Source: Bacillus sp. RO3
GTDB taxonomy: Bacteria > Bacillota > Bacilli > Bacillales > Bacillaceae_B
Assembly (NCBI RefSeq): GCF_012911895.1
Contig: NZ_JAAXCV010000034.1
Span: 1 to 64,000 of the forward strand
DNA: 64,000 nt
Reading direction: 5' to 3'
Shown: piece by piece, positions 33,319-42,673 of the stretch
How positions within the stretch are numbered: the first letter of the stretch is position 1
Layout of the letters: the number at the start of each line of letters is the position of its first letter
Made by a program: the position numbers and the translations under genes
Notes under the pieces: model-generated
Seen by the model: only the letters and a program-made list of their open reading frames with translations
Database searches by the model: none
What the model was told of the DNA's origin: nothing

Positions 33319-34334
33319 TGCTGTTCTCCTCCTGATCCAGTGAAATAGTTTTCAATCAATTTAATGAGATCGAATGCACCTGAGCTCTTATTCGATAGAA
33401 CAGCCACTTTAATATCTCTTTCAGGGTAATGTGCTGCATGAAAACTCACACCAGGATCATATCCCATCACATGATGTTTATTCGGAGGGTTGAGCCACAT
33501 GCCGTAGCCATAATATACTCCTTCTCTCACTTTGACATGGGGACTAGTCATCCGTCTTGTATTCTCTTCGCTTAGAAGTTTATTTGACTTGAAAGCTTCC
33601 CAGAATTGGACCATATCCGGCCCTGTAACATATGCCCCGCCGTCAGCTCCTCCCTGTATTGGAATGGAGTAGAAGTTGGTTCTCCATGCATGGTCTGGTT
33701 CATCAATATATCCGTATGCTGTATTCTCAGGTAGACGATCTAAACGAAAATACCCGGAAGCATTCATCATCCCAGTTCTAAATATATGCCTTTCAATATA
33801 CTCTTGTACCGTCAATCCCGACAGCTTCTCGATGATCAATCCCAATAAGATGTATCCGGCATTATTATAATGAAATCTCTCACCTGGAAGAAACTTCATA
33901 TGTTCATTTTGAAAGAATGGTAGGAAATCCTCTCCCCTGGTCATTAAATACATAGGAGTCTGTTTCCATAATTCTTCGAAATCATCCATCACTTCTTCAT
34001 CAAAGTAGTCCGGAATGCCGGATGTATGGGTAAGTAAGTGATGAATGGTAATAGAATCATCGAAATGGGGGAAAGAGTAAGGCAGACACTCTTTCATAGA
34101 AGTATGGAAAGATATCCATTGCTTCTCTACAAGCTGGCAGATGGCTACAGCAGTAAATAACTTGCAGCCTGATGCAATGCCAAATCGGGTATCAATCAAA
34201 TTTGGCCTGCGATTACTACGGTCAGCGAGACCATATGAAGAGTTCACGAGAACAGATTCCTTCTCTTTTATCACAACCGACCCTGAAAAACGATTATGTT
34301 CAGCATGATTGTGAATCATTGTATTGAGGTTCAT
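33315..34334 (-). CDS. serine hydrolase of the beta-lactamase/PBP4* family
   Basis: 339 residues. Class C beta-lactamase-like fold: S-x-x-K as SGCK (FGIASGCKLFTAVA) near residue 57, with unusual Gly-Cys between; Y-x-N as YNNAGY near 157; HLLTHTSGIPDYF near 100; GYGMW near 275; and a GYDPG region instead of HxG. No signal peptide, so probably cytoplasmic. Related proteins are esterases or D-amino-acid peptidases rather than lactamases. Upstream partner of the GNAT-pentapeptide gene in a two-gene operon. Confidence 0.8.
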   Translation of the reverse strand: MNLNTMIHNHAEHNRFSGSVVIKEKESVLVNSSYGLADRSNRRPNLIDTRFGIASGCKLFTAVAICQLVEKQWISFHTSMKECLPYSFPHFDDSITIHHLLTHTSGIPDYFDEEVMDDFEELWKQTPMYLMTRGEDFLPFFQNEHMKFLPGERFHYNNAGYILLGLIIEKLSGLTVQEYIERHIFRTGMMNASGYFRLDRLPENTAYGYIDEPDHAWRTNFYSIPIQGGADGGAYVTGPDMVQFWEAFKSNKLLSEENTRRMTSPHVKVREGVYYGYGMWLNPPNKHHVMGYDPGVSFHAAHYPERDIKVAVLSNKSSGAFDLIKLIENYFTGSGGEQQ

Positions 34335-34439
34335 TTAAACCATCATCCTAACCTTAGTGGATTACATCATTCAAACGCAGTTTCAGGTAAATTATACCTT
34401 AAATGTGTAATATTGTCATAAAAAAACGGAGTAAAAGAA

Positions 34440-35690
34440 CTACCTTTTCCATCTAAGCTTCTTGTACTTTCTCTTCCCAACCTGTACAACCATTCCATCT
34501 TCAATCGTCACTACAGAACGTACATCCAACACTTTCTTCGAATCAATTCTGATTCCTCCGTTTAGGATCATCCGGCGTGCTTCACTCTTAGAGCTTTGCA
34601 TGTTTAAAGAGACAAGGAGATCCACAACCGAGACCTTCTCCACCCCTCTCCATTCTTCTTCAGGAATGTCTTCTGGAAGAGCACCTTTTTGAAAAACCTC
34701 CTTGAACTGTTTTTCTGCATGATCAGCTGCCTTTTGACCATGGTACATTCTGACGATGGTTTTACCTAACAGTACTTTGGCATCTCTCGGGTGAAGGGTG
34801 CCCTCCTCTATATCCTTAACGGTCTTCCTCTTATCTTCTAATGACAGATCGGTGATAAGATCAAAGTATTTCGTAATTAACTCATCAGGAATCGACATGG
34901 TCTTCCCAAACATTTGATTAGGTTCTTCATTAATGCCAATATAGTTATATTTAGATTTCGACATTTTTTCTACACCGTCAAGACCTTCCAGTAATGGAAG
35001 CAATATAACTACTTGCTTTTCCTGGTTGTAATGTTCTTGAAGATGCCTTCCCATCAATACATTGAATTGCTGATCTGTACCACCAAGCTCTACATCACTT
35101 TTTAGGGAAACAGAATCATATCCCTGCATCATCGGGTAAAAAAGCTCATGAAGTGAAATGGGTCTACCTTCAGATAACCGGGTGGAAAAGTCATTCCTTT
35201 CAATCAACCGCGCCACCGTGATCTTTGATGAAAGATGAATGACATCTTCAAGATCCAAAGTCGACAGCCATCGGGAATTGTAATGAAGCTCCACCTTCTC
35301 TTGATCCAGGACTTTTCCGAATTGCTCAAAGTATGTCCGGGCATTGACTTTCACTTCCTCTTCAGTCAATTGTTTTCTTGCAGCAGATTTCCCTGTCGGA
35401 TCCCCGATCTTACCAGTGAAATCACCGATGATGAGCTGGATGATATGACCATTTTCCTGAAACTCCCTTAATTTATTCAATACGACTGTATGGCCAAGGT
35501 GCACATCCGGGGCAGTAGGGTCGAGTCCCAGTTTGATTTTTAGAGGTTCCCCCTTAGAAATGGAGTTCACAAGTTTCTGCTTCAATTCAGCCTCTGGTAT
35601 GATCTCCTGGACGCCATTTTTGTATTGAGCCAATTGCCTTTCGACTTCGTTCTGTTGATGTTTTGAGAGTGATTGCCATTTGTGCAGCAT
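34440..35690 (-). CDS. tyrZ: tyrosyl-tRNA synthetase, TyrZ type
   Basis: 416 residues, ATG with GGGGGAAA. Class I synthetase: HIGH as HLGH in [14 protein letters not shown] near 57; tyrosine pocket around [14 protein letters not shown] near 190; KMSKS near 235; S4 RNA-binding domain at 345-410 ([19 protein letters not shown]). The [13 protein letters not shown] form marks the second bacterial TyrRS type, TyrZ in B. subtilis (413 aa), which often accompanies the main TyrS. It charges tRNA-Tyr. Expression is controlled by the T-box leader with a Tyr specifier just upstream. Confidence 0.9.
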   Translation of the reverse strand: MLHKWQSLSKHQQNEVERQLAQYKNGVQEIIPEAELKQKLVNSISKGEPLKIKLGLDPTAPDVHLGHTVVLNKLREFQENGHIIQLIIGDFTGKIGDPTGKSAARKQLTEEEVKVNARTYFEQFGKVLDQEKVELHYNSRWLSTLDLEDVIHLSSKITVARLIERNDFSTRLSEGRPISLHELFYPMMQGYDSVSLKSDVELGGTDQQFNVLMGRHLQEHYNQEKQVVILLPLLEGLDGVEKMSKSKYNYIGINEEPNQMFGKTMSIPDELITKYFDLITDLSLEDKRKTVKDIEEGTLHPRDAKVLLGKTIVRMYHGQKAADHAEKQFKEVFQKGALPEDIPEEEWRGVEKVSVVDLLVSLNMQSSKSEARRMILNGGIRIDSKKVLDVRSVVTIEDGMVVQVGKRKYKKLRWKR

Positions 35691-35840
35691 GATGTTTCCC
35701 CCTTCTTGTTAGTATCATTTTTTACATTCACCCTTCTTTGAACGCGATGAAGAATGATGAGATAGTACGATGAACGAAAGGTCATATTCCCCCTATAACC
35801 AACTCTCCTGTTCATACATACTTCCTTTCGCCTTTCAACG

Positions 35841-36065
35841 CCAAAAAACCACGTCCCTATACAAAGGGACGTGGTTTACGCGGTACCACCCTCATTGAAG
35901 ATCTCTCTTCCACTCAATAGGGATAACGGACCGGCCGTTCTCTGCTACTTCAATGTTCACAAAGAATGTTTAAGGAGGTAATTCGCTCTTATCTGTGTAC
36001 TGATTTTCACCAAGCATCAGCTCTCTGCAACAGGGAGATAAGTCACTACTGATTCCTATCATGAC
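35841..36065 (-). ncRNA. tyrosine T-box riboswitch leader
   Basis: On the minus strand the leader ends with the conserved T-box GGGTGGTACCGCG (35891-35879) and, directly after, a strong terminator (ACCACGTCCC / GGGACGTGGT then TTTTTT, 35877-35841). The specifier codon appears to be UAC (35999-35997), Tyr, in a Stem I region that runs back to about 36065. Uncharged tRNA-Tyr would stabilise the antiterminator and allow tyrZ transcription. The 5' end is estimated. Confidence 0.9.
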
Positions 36066-36125
36066 ATGTATGATTTTGAATTTTCATTTATTTTACAGAA
36101 GAGGAAAGAAAATTGCAATCATTTT

Positions 36126-36785
36126 TTATTCCTTTACAATTCCTATGACGAACCCATCGTATCCTTTGGATCCGACAGTCTGAATGGCTGTCGAATCGAT
36201 GCGCGCCTCTTCAGATAACATGTCCACGAAAGTCCATACTCCTTGAACGCTTTCATCATCACCCCTTTCTTCGATCACCTTTCCACCCCGAACCACATTA
36301 TCCGTAATGATGACCGTACCAGGCTGTGATAATAAGAGTGCCCATTTTAAATAATTGGCATTATTTTGTTTATCGGCATCTATGAAAATAAAGTCGAAGG
36401 GACCTTCAAGAGTCGGTAATGTATCCAAGGCAGCTCCTGTTTTGATTTCCACTTTATTATCGAAACCGGCATTGTGAATGTTTTGTTCTGCCACCTTTGC
36501 ATGTTTTTCACTATATTCCAATGTTACAAGTCGTCCATCTTCCGGAAGACCCCGGGCAAGCCAAATGGTACTATAGCCGCCAAGTGTTCCGATTTCCAGT
36601 ATCCTTTTGGCCCCTTTAAGCTGGGCAAGCAATGAAAGGAATTTCCCCTGATTCGGGGACACGTCGATAGCAGGCAGACCCGCAGCATGATTGGCTTGTA
36701 AAACGGTATCCATGATTGAATCTGATTTTTGTAATTTACCGGTATAATATTCATCTACCTTCGTCCATGTTTCGGCTGACGTCAT
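36126..36785 (-). CDS. SAM-dependent O-methyltransferase (catechol/YrrM type)
   Basis: 219 residues, ATG preceded by AAGGAGTGA. Family-3 O-methyltransferase: ILEIGTLGGYSTIWLARGL (SAM motif I) near 62, VTLEYSEKHAKVAEQNI near 85, FDFIFIDADKQNNANYLKWA with the metal Asp near 130, and a second metal site TDNVVRGGKV near 162. These enzymes methylate catechol-like phenolics in a Mg-dependent way; some modify tRNA. Lies upstream of, and in the same direction as, the T-box/tyrZ unit but ends before the leader. Confidence 0.85.
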   Translation of the reverse strand: MTSAETWTKVDEYYTGKLQKSDSIMDTVLQANHAAGLPAIDVSPNQGKFLSLLAQLKGAKRILEIGTLGGYSTIWLARGLPEDGRLVTLEYSEKHAKVAEQNIHNAGFDNKVEIKTGAALDTLPTLEGPFDFIFIDADKQNNANYLKWALLLSQPGTVIITDNVVRGGKVIEERGDDESVQGVWTFVDMLSEEARIDSTAIQTVGSKGYDGFVIGIVKE

Positions 36786-37170
36786 TCATATCACTCCTTG
36801 TGTATGTACAAACTTGATTACTTTTTTGATTAATCATGATCATTCTTTCCTTCAACTTCATTCAGGAATCGTTTGGGCTTCTGTAAAAATCACGCCTTTC
36901 TTCAACATTGGACTATTCATAAAATAAACTGGTTAGTATTGATGGGCAGAAAGCACTTTTTTACCCTACTACTTTACTTCTAGTGAAATACTGTAAATTC
37001 CTTCTGATCCATCCATTATTCACTTAAAAGTAAATCTTTTGCTTTGGAAATTTTTTTATTATAAAAAAACTACTATATTACTGGGTCTCTCCAGTAACTT
37101 AAAGACTCTTGATGAATTCACAACATTTGGGAATAATAACTCAAAACAGTTAATCTTGGAGGGTTCATTC
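36786..37170 (+). other. gap and 5' leader ahead of the RNase J paralogue
   Basis: No gene seen. The last part is AT-rich and contains a small hairpin TTACTGG-gtctct-CCAGTAA (37078-37097) about 75 bases before the start codon; it could influence mRNA stability of the RNase J gene. Confidence 0.4.
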
Positions 37171-38844
37171 TTGCATACAAATGAACAGGCTTTATCCATA
37201 TTTGCATTAGGCGGAATCAATGAAATCGGCAAAAACATGTACGTCATCCAACACCGTGATGATATCGTCATCATTGACTGTGGAGGTAAATTCCCGGATG
37301 AAAGTCTCTTGGGTATAGACTTGATTATTCCCGATGTTACGTATCTTGAGAAAAACAGGGATAAAATACGTGGATTAATCGTCACTCATGGACACGAAGA
37401 TCACATAGGCGGTATACCTTATCTGCTCAAAAAAATAAACATACCTATTTATGCTACTCATTTCACCATGGGTTTAATCGAACTCAAGCTAGAAGAACAT
37501 AAGCTGATGAGAGAGTCGAAACTTGTAACCGTCGACTCACAATCCAACTTGAATCTCGGCACGATTAATGTGTCGTTTTTCAAGGTCAGTCACAGTATCC
37601 CGGATTGTTTAGGGATCGTCTTCCATACCCCGGAAGGAAATGTCGTCCATACTGGTGACTTCAAATTCGACTTAACTCCGGCAAATCACCAATCCTCAGA
37701 TATCCACAAAATGGCTCGGATCGGTGATGAAGGGGTGTTGGTACTGCTCTCTGAAAGTACGAATGCGGAGCGAGGGGGTCTGACACCTTCTGAAAAAATG
37801 GTGGGAAATCACATGGATGAGGCCTTTTTGAAGGCAGGCGGAAAGGTCTTCGTCTCGACATTCGCTTCGAATATCAATCGTGTCCAACAGGTGGTCGATG
37901 CCTCCATTAAAACAAACCGGAAGCTGGCACTATTGGGAAGGAGCATGATAAATGTCGTTTCGGTTGCCATGGAAAGAGGATATTTGACTGTTCCTGAAGG
38001 GATGTTGATTGATGCACGTGAAATCGATGCTCTCCCACCTGAAAAAGTCGCCATTCTTTGCACGGGCAGTCAAGGCGAACCGATGGCCGCCCTTGGCCGA
38101 CTTTCAAGCGGAAGATTCAGAGACGTCTACGTTTACCCTGGAGACACAGTCATTCTTGCTGCCTCTCCCATCCCCGGCAACGAAAAAGACGTATCCCGCA
38201 TTTTAGATAACCTTTTTCAACTCGGTGCACAAGTGATCTATGGCAGCGGCAGTACCACCGGCATGCATGTGTCGGGACACGGATATCAAGAAGACTTAAA
38301 ATTGATGCTTACGTTAATGAAACCCACCTATTTCATCCCTATTCATGGAGAATACCGTATGCTGCATCATCACCGTTTGCTCGCTGAATCCGTCGGGGTT
38401 GAAACTGGGAATACCTTCATCATCAAAAACGGAGATGTCGTCGATATTGAGAGTTCAGCAGCCAGGCAAACCCGCACCATTCCAGCAGGTGATACTTATG
38501 TGGACGGCCTCAGTGTCGGTGATATTGGATCAATTGTTTTACGGGACCGTAAACAGCTTTCTGAAGATGGGATGCTGATCATCGTCATCACCCTGAACAA
38601 ATCGGATCATACGGTTATTTCCGGCCCTGATACAATCTCACGAGGTTTCGTATTTGTACGTGACTCAGAGGATTTATTAAACGAGATCAACCATCTCGTG
38701 AAAAAAGTTCTCGATGATTTATCCGAGGCAAACATACGTGATTGGAAAGAAATGAAGCAGGCTATCAAAAAAGACGTTGGACAGTATGTTTTCAAACATT
38801 TGAAGCGGAAGCCTGTACTTCTGCCAATTATTATCGAGGTATGA
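37171..38844 (+). CDS. RNase J-type metallo-beta-lactamase ribonuclease (paralogue)
   Basis: 557 residues from a TTG at 37171, 8 bases after GGAGG; the frame is open further upstream but without another ribosome site. Full RNase J layout: ALGGINEIGKNMYVI near 11, HGHEDHIGG zinc motif near 73, HTGDFKFDLTP near 160, beta-CASP domain with NRVQQ and SGHGYQEDL, IPIHGEYRMLHHH near 385, C-terminal domain to 557. RNase J is a 5'-3' exonuclease and endonuclease in mRNA decay. Usual rnjA and rnjB neighbours (ykzG, ymfJ) are absent, so this is probably a third copy. Cys in IDCGGKF replaces the usual Ala of IDAG. Confidence 0.85.
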   Translation: MHTNEQALSIFALGGINEIGKNMYVIQHRDDIVIIDCGGKFPDESLLGIDLIIPDVTYLEKNRDKIRGLIVTHGHEDHIGGIPYLLKKINIPIYATHFTMGLIELKLEEHKLMRESKLVTVDSQSNLNLGTINVSFFKVSHSIPDCLGIVFHTPEGNVVHTGDFKFDLTPANHQSSDIHKMARIGDEGVLVLLSESTNAERGGLTPSEKMVGNHMDEAFLKAGGKVFVSTFASNINRVQQVVDASIKTNRKLALLGRSMINVVSVAMERGYLTVPEGMLIDAREIDALPPEKVAILCTGSQGEPMAALGRLSSGRFRDVYVYPGDTVILAASPIPGNEKDVSRILDNLFQLGAQVIYGSGSTTGMHVSGHGYQEDLKLMLTLMKPTYFIPIHGEYRMLHHHRLLAESVGVETGNTFIIKNGDVVDIESSAARQTRTIPAGDTYVDGLSVGDIGSIVLRDRKQLSEDGMLIIVITLNKSDHTVISGPDTISRGFVFVRDSEDLLNEINHLVKKVLDDLSEANIRDWKEMKQAIKKDVGQYVFKHLKRKPVLLPIIIEV

Positions 38845-38993
38845 TGGAATTGCTGTCTAGACTTTGATCTCATTAATTTAGAATCACTATGGAAGGGATT
38901 CTTGGCATCCTTGTATCACTATTAAAAAACTTGTACTTGTAATGGTTGATTGTTAAGAAAAAAGAACATTAGAAATTCATCTGAAGAACATAA

Positions 38994-39023
38994 AAGAGCA
39001 CCCGGCCAATGCCGGGTGCTCTC
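38994..39023 (-). terminator. intrinsic terminator of the MarR operon
   Basis: Minus strand: AGAGCACCCGG / CCGGGTGCTCT then TTTTA, just after the stop at 39031. Confidence 0.85.
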
Positions 39024-39030
39024 CTAACCA

Positions 39031-39327
39031 CTATCTCTCAACCTTATTTGCCTCATAAACCTTCACATCTAAAGGCGCTGCCAGATACTCCGGAGCTCTT
39101 CCCACGAATGAAGTGAAGTGCTTGCTCGTATTATGAGTCTCAACAGCCGCTGAATCCTTCCATACTTCTACCATTGTATAGACACTTTCTTTCTCGGTAT
39201 CCTTCATTAGATCGTAGGAAACATTGCCTTCCTCTTCCCTCGAGGATGCCACAAGAGAACGGATTTCTTCTAAAAATGCTTGCTCTTTATTAGGGGTGAT
39301 TTGGAACTGTGCATGAATGATGATCAT
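39031..39327 (-). CDS. antibiotic-biosynthesis-monooxygenase (ABM) domain protein
   Basis: 98 residues, ATG with GGAGAAAAG. Single ABM ferredoxin-like fold: FQITPNKEQAFLEEIRSLVASSREEEGNVSYDLMKD, then VYTMVEVWKDSAAVETHNTSKHF, as in YgiN and similar quinol or haem-related monooxygenases. Third gene of the operon MarR - nitroreductase - ABM. Together they look like a defence against quinones or nitro compounds. Confidence 0.85.
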   Translation of the reverse strand: MIIIHAQFQITPNKEQAFLEEIRSLVASSREEEGNVSYDLMKDTEKESVYTMVEVWKDSAAVETHNTSKHFTSFVGRAPEYLAAPLDVKVYEANKVER

Positions 39328-39351
39328 ATCTTTTCTCCTCTTTCCGATTTG

Positions 39352-39987
39352 TTATTTCCACTCCGCAATGGTTTCGATAGGCAGACGGACCGATTTATAT
39401 CCTTCTTCTGCAGCCTTTCCGATTGAAATCAGCATAACAGGATAATAACGTTCTTTATCCATGCCATATGCTTCTGCAATTTGATCCTTTTCGTAACCAC
39501 CGATCGGATTTGTATCGTATCCGTGTGCACGTGCAGCAAGCATCAGTTGCATGGATACTAATCCTGCATCAATGAGGTTCATCTCTTTAAACTGTTCAAA
39601 TGATAAAGACTTGAGCAATCCCTTGATCGCAGGAAGCTGTGTATCTCTAACTTCTGCAGGCATATACCCCTCTTCGACTGCTTTATCATAAATTTCATCT
39701 GCATAATCAAGGCTGTTCATATCTGCAAATACTGCAATCACGGCAGAAGATGATTTCACTTGGGTTTGATTGAATTTCGCAAGAGGAGCAAGGGTTTCTT
39801 TCCCTTCCGGACTGTCAATCACGACGAAGCGCCAAGGCTGAAGGTTAACAGAAGACGGCGCAAGAGTCGCTTCAGTGAGAATTTCTGTCATTTCTTCTTT
39901 ACTGATTTTTACAGATGGATCATAGTTACGGATCGATCTGCGTCCTGTAATGATTTCGTTAAAGTCATTTAGTTTTGTTTGATTCAT
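39352..39987 (-). CDS. nitroreductase family NAD(P)H:flavin oxidoreductase
   Basis: 211 residues, ATG with AAAAGGAGA. FMN site at the N-terminus (GRRSIRNYDPSVKISKEEMTEIL; R-R-S-x-R), APSSVNLQPWRFVV near 45, and the end IGKAAEEGYKSVRLPIETI. Closest in type to Bacillus YodC/YdgI-like reductases, which use NAD(P)H to reduce nitro-aromatics or quinones. Located between a MarR repressor and an ABM protein, 15 bases after the repressor's stop; probably derepressed by electrophiles. Confidence 0.85.
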   Translation of the reverse strand: MNQTKLNDFNEIITGRRSIRNYDPSVKISKEEMTEILTEATLAPSSVNLQPWRFVVIDSPEGKETLAPLAKFNQTQVKSSSAVIAVFADMNSLDYADEIYDKAVEEGYMPAEVRDTQLPAIKGLLKSLSFEQFKEMNLIDAGLVSMQLMLAARAHGYDTNPIGGYEKDQIAEAYGMDKERYYPVMLISIGKAAEEGYKSVRLPIETIAEWK

Positions 39988-40002
39988 GAGGCATTCTCCT
40001 TT

Positions 40003-40440
40003 TTACTTGTATTCAATATTTTGAACATTAACCTGGATGCGATTCAACATACCTGATAAAGCTGAACGCTCTTCTTTGGTGAAATTCATAAAGACTTTCG
40101 AGATGAAGAGTTCCTTTTCTTCCCGGTAAGCTTTTATCCTCCCCCTGCCATCATCGGTGAGACGGACAAAGGTGATTCTGTTGTCTTCAGGATTTTTCCG
40201 ACGGGAAACCATTCCTTTTCCTTCAAGCTGCTTTAAGTGCCTGGTCACGGCAGCACTATCTATATTCACTTCCCGTTGAAGGGCGGTTTGACTTATCTCA
40301 TCTACTTCAAATAGTTTGTGCAAGATGTCCAGACGTGACTGACTGATCCCGGTACAGCGCTCGAACTTTGGGCTCATTTGTTTATAAATATCATTGAGTT
40401 GTACGATTATCTTCTCTTCTTCACGACACGAATTTGACAC
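40003..40440 (-). CDS. MarR family regulator
   Basis: 145 residues from a GTG at 40440, 5 bases after GGAGG; the longer open frame to 40488 runs through the operator and is unlikely to be read. Winged helix: ISQSRLDILHKLFEVDEISQTALQREVNIDSAAVTRHLKQLEGKGMVSRRKNPEDNRITFVRLTDDGR is the classical MarR core. Cys9 and Cys34 (counted from the GTG) could sense thiol-reactive compounds. First gene of a three-gene detoxification operon; it most likely binds the palindrome at 40458-40492. Confidence 0.85.
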   Translation of the reverse strand: MSNSCREEEKIIVQLNDIYKQMSPKFERCTGISQSRLDILHKLFEVDEISQTALQREVNIDSAAVTRHLKQLEGKGMVSRRKNPEDNRITFVRLTDDGRGRIKAYREEKELFISKVFMNFTKEERSALSGMLNRIQVNVQNIEYK

Positions 40441-40457
40441 AGCATCCTCCTCCTCAT

Positions 40458-40492
40458 TTAATTGACGGGTCAATTGTTGACCTGTCAATTAA
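40458..40492 (-). promoter_or_regulatory. 35-bp near-perfect palindrome, MarR operator candidate
   Basis: TTAATTGACGGGTCAA, a 3-base centre, then TTGACCTGTCAATTAA: 16-base arms with a single mismatched pair. It begins 17 bases upstream of the MarR GTG. A TTGACA-like -35 (minus strand, 40488-40483) lies inside it. Confidence 0.65.
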
Positions 40493-40603
40493 TATAATAC
40501 ATGTGTTTTCTAAAGTCAAACATTTGAATCTGGAGAAAAGGTACCAAATTAAAGGATTCCCGGTATGGATTGTGGAAAAGTATAGTGAAAGGAGAATATC
40601 ATT

Positions 40604-41656
40604 ATGTCAAATAGCGTAACAAACGTACCGATTCCATCGATTTTAGAAATTGGGTCAGGAGTAACAACTCAATTGGATACTATTTTCAAAAAACACCCAT
40701 TCTCATCGGCAATAGTCTTATTCGATACGTTCTCTTACTCCACTTTAAAGACAACAATCGAAACCTCTTTGTCTTATCTCTCTATAGAGTGTGTCATGTT
40801 GGAGGATACATTGGATATCCATGGGTTAATTTCTTCCGCATTCTCATTTCCCCCCTTTGATGTGGTGATTGCCGTAGGAGGAGGTAAAGTCATCGATTAC
40901 GGGAAATATATAGCTTTTTCAAGAAGAAGTCCCTTCATTTCGATTCCCACAGCCCCATCGAACGACGGTTTCGCAAGCAGCAATTGCTCATTGATCGTCG
41001 ATGGAAAAAAGACGACGGTTCCAGCCAAAGTGCCCTATGGAATAATTGTAGACCTAGATATCATCAAGCACGCACCTGATCGCTTTATCCTTGCAGGGGT
41101 CGGGGATCTTATGTCGAACCTGACTGCCCTATATGATTGGGAGTATGAAGAGAAAAAGGGGATTGGTTCTATAAATGCATTTGCCTACATGCTCAGTAAG
41201 AAAGCTGTGAACAGCTTTATCCGGACACCCATGGATGACTTGAAAAATGAAGTGTTTCTAAAGGAACTGGTCAGCTCATTGACGATGGGAGGCATTTCGA
41301 CGGTCATCAGTGGAAATAGTGCTCCAATCAGCGGGTCAGAGCACCTGATTTCCCACAGCCTTGAAAGCATTTCGGAAACTCCGCAAATGCACGGCATACA
41401 AGTGGGTGTGGCCACCTATATCATGGCAAAGGTCCAAGAGCATAGGATAGAACGGATAGAGAAAGTGTTTACTCGAACCGGCTTTTTTGAATATGTGAAA
41501 ACGATCGGGTTACAAAAAGCAGATTTTATAGAAGCGATTTCAATGAGTCCCTCGATTAAACCTAATCGTTACACCTATTTACATGACGATGATTATCGGC
41601 AGAGGGCATTGGAGATTGTAGATGAGGATGAGAGATTGAGGGATATCTTTTCCTGA
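40604..41656 (+). CDS. glycerol-1-phosphate dehydrogenase-like (AraM/EgsA) Fe/Zn alcohol dehydrogenase
   Basis: 350 residues, ATG with GAAAGGAG. Dehydroquinate-synthase-like fold: IAVGGGKVIDYGKYIA (NAD binding) near 89, SIPTAPSNDGFASSNCSLIVDG near 112, IVDLDIIKHAPDRFILAGVGDLMSNLTALYDW near 150 with the first metal Asp, and SGSEHLISHSLE plus MHGIQVGVATY with the metal His near 250. This matches Gram-positive G1P dehydrogenases (AraM), which make sn-glycerol-1-phosphate from DHAP. Stand-alone gene with a terminator; divergent from the MarR operon. Confidence 0.8.
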   Translation: MSNSVTNVPIPSILEIGSGVTTQLDTIFKKHPFSSAIVLFDTFSYSTLKTTIETSLSYLSIECVMLEDTLDIHGLISSAFSFPPFDVVIAVGGGKVIDYGKYIAFSRRSPFISIPTAPSNDGFASSNCSLIVDGKKTTVPAKVPYGIIVDLDIIKHAPDRFILAGVGDLMSNLTALYDWEYEEKKGIGSINAFAYMLSKKAVNSFIRTPMDDLKNEVFLKELVSSLTMGGISTVISGNSAPISGSEHLISHSLESISETPQMHGIQVGVATYIMAKVQEHRIERIEKVFTRTGFFEYVKTIGLQKADFIEAISMSPSIKPNRYTYLHDDDYRQRALEIVDEDERLRDIFS

Positions 41657-41662
41657 TACTAA

Positions 41663-41708
41663 GATCAGCCAAGGGGATTGGAAAACCTCTCGGCTGATCA
41701 TATTTTTG
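41663..41708 (+). terminator. intrinsic terminator
   Basis: GATCAGCC / GGCTGATC stem with an inner AGGGG/CCTCT pairing, followed by ATATTTTTG. Confidence 0.7.
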
Positions 41709-41839
41709 TCTTGTCCAAGTATAGATCCGTACCTCTGGCCTTTCCAAAAGTGGATATAAGACTTGATACGAATCGAATCCACCACCCGCCTTTACTTCGG
41801 AAGGATATCCTTGGAACTGAGTAGAAGGGTAGCTCAGTA

Positions 41840-42319
41840 TTATCTGAAAATGAAATCGGAGGAAATGGGCTTTTTCCCCATTTCCCTTGCCCATACGGAT
41901 AGCTGTCCTATGTGATGAACCTCATGTGTCACCACATGCAATAAAATTTTCTTATACGAAAAGTTGTATGCCTTACCAGATCTGGTTGTCATGTTATATT
42001 CCTTTTTTTCATACGCTGGAGTCCATAGAGACAAAAAGCTTTCCGTTTGTTTACGGGTCAGCTCTGAAAACGAAATGACTTCATCCAGGGATGAAATACG
42101 ATGGATATCATTTCTCATTACAGGCTTCCCTTGGAGCTGATTTATCCAAATCTGTTCGCAATCCACTACATGAAAGAGGTTCTTCAAAATACTCCCCATC
42201 CCTCCTGAGCGCTCTCTGATCAGTTCATCCTGATCAACTTCCCTGCACCATTCAAACCAATCTTGTCGAATCTTCCAATTATAAGAAAAAAGTTCCTGCA
42301 TTCCATCACAACCGATCAT
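41840..42319 (-). CDS. DinB-family putative metalloenzyme
   Basis: 159 residues; the first ATG (42319) has no clear ribosome site, and an ATG at 42301 is an alternative. DinB fold: ILKNLFHVVDCEQIWINQLQG with the first metal His near 50, and LLHVVTHEVHHIGQLSVWAREMG with His-x-x-x-His near 137. The metal site is complete. Same superfamily as the protein at 23352 but of a different subgroup (YizA-like). Probably a stress- or thiol-related transferase; no closer call possible. Confidence 0.8.
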   Translation of the reverse strand: MIGCDGMQELFSYNWKIRQDWFEWCREVDQDELIRERSGGMGSILKNLFHVVDCEQIWINQLQGKPVMRNDIHRISSLDEVISFSELTRKQTESFLSLWTPAYEKKEYNMTTRSGKAYNFSYKKILLHVVTHEVHHIGQLSVWAREMGKKPISSDFIFR

Positions 42320-42370
42320 TGTTTGTTTAGTAGTTTAGGAGAAATTCATCAACCATTCTTCCTTCAATTA

Positions 42371-42673
42371 TTACAGGATGGACCAGTTTTGTTTGACAGC
42401 TTGAATGATTCCAATGATGACTCCAAGAAAAGCCGCTTTCCATTTTACTGATTCGCCCCGCTCGTTCCCTAACAAATAAAGAACAGCTACTGTAAATCCC
42501 ACCGGAAACCAGATTTCTATCTTCCCGTCGTCCGTATCGCTGGAGTAAATGGGACCTACAAAAGTCGCAACAAAACAGTATATGAACACCTTATACTTGC
42601 CTGTATCAAGCTTACTGGCCCAGAAAAATAATAATATGAATGCAAATAGGTAAAACAGGCCTAAATAATTCAT
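42371..42673 (-). CDS. small membrane protein, unknown
   Basis: 100 residues, ATG preceded by GGGAGGTG. Three to four membrane segments: 3-18, 29-42, 54-67 and 79-93. A short acidic loop (SSDTDDGK) lies between the second and third. I do not recognise a family. The good ribosome site and even hydrophobic pattern support a real gene. Confidence 0.6.
   Translation of the reverse strand: MNYLGLFYLFAFILLFFWASKLDTGKYKVFIYCFVATFVGPIYSSDTDDGKIEIWFPVGFTVAVLYLLGNERGESVKWKAAFLGVIIGIIQAVKQNWSIL

Noticed and set aside
41562-41894. Minus-strand frame of 110 codons
   Set aside because: Overlaps the dehydrogenase gene end, its terminator and the DinB gene; no start signal.
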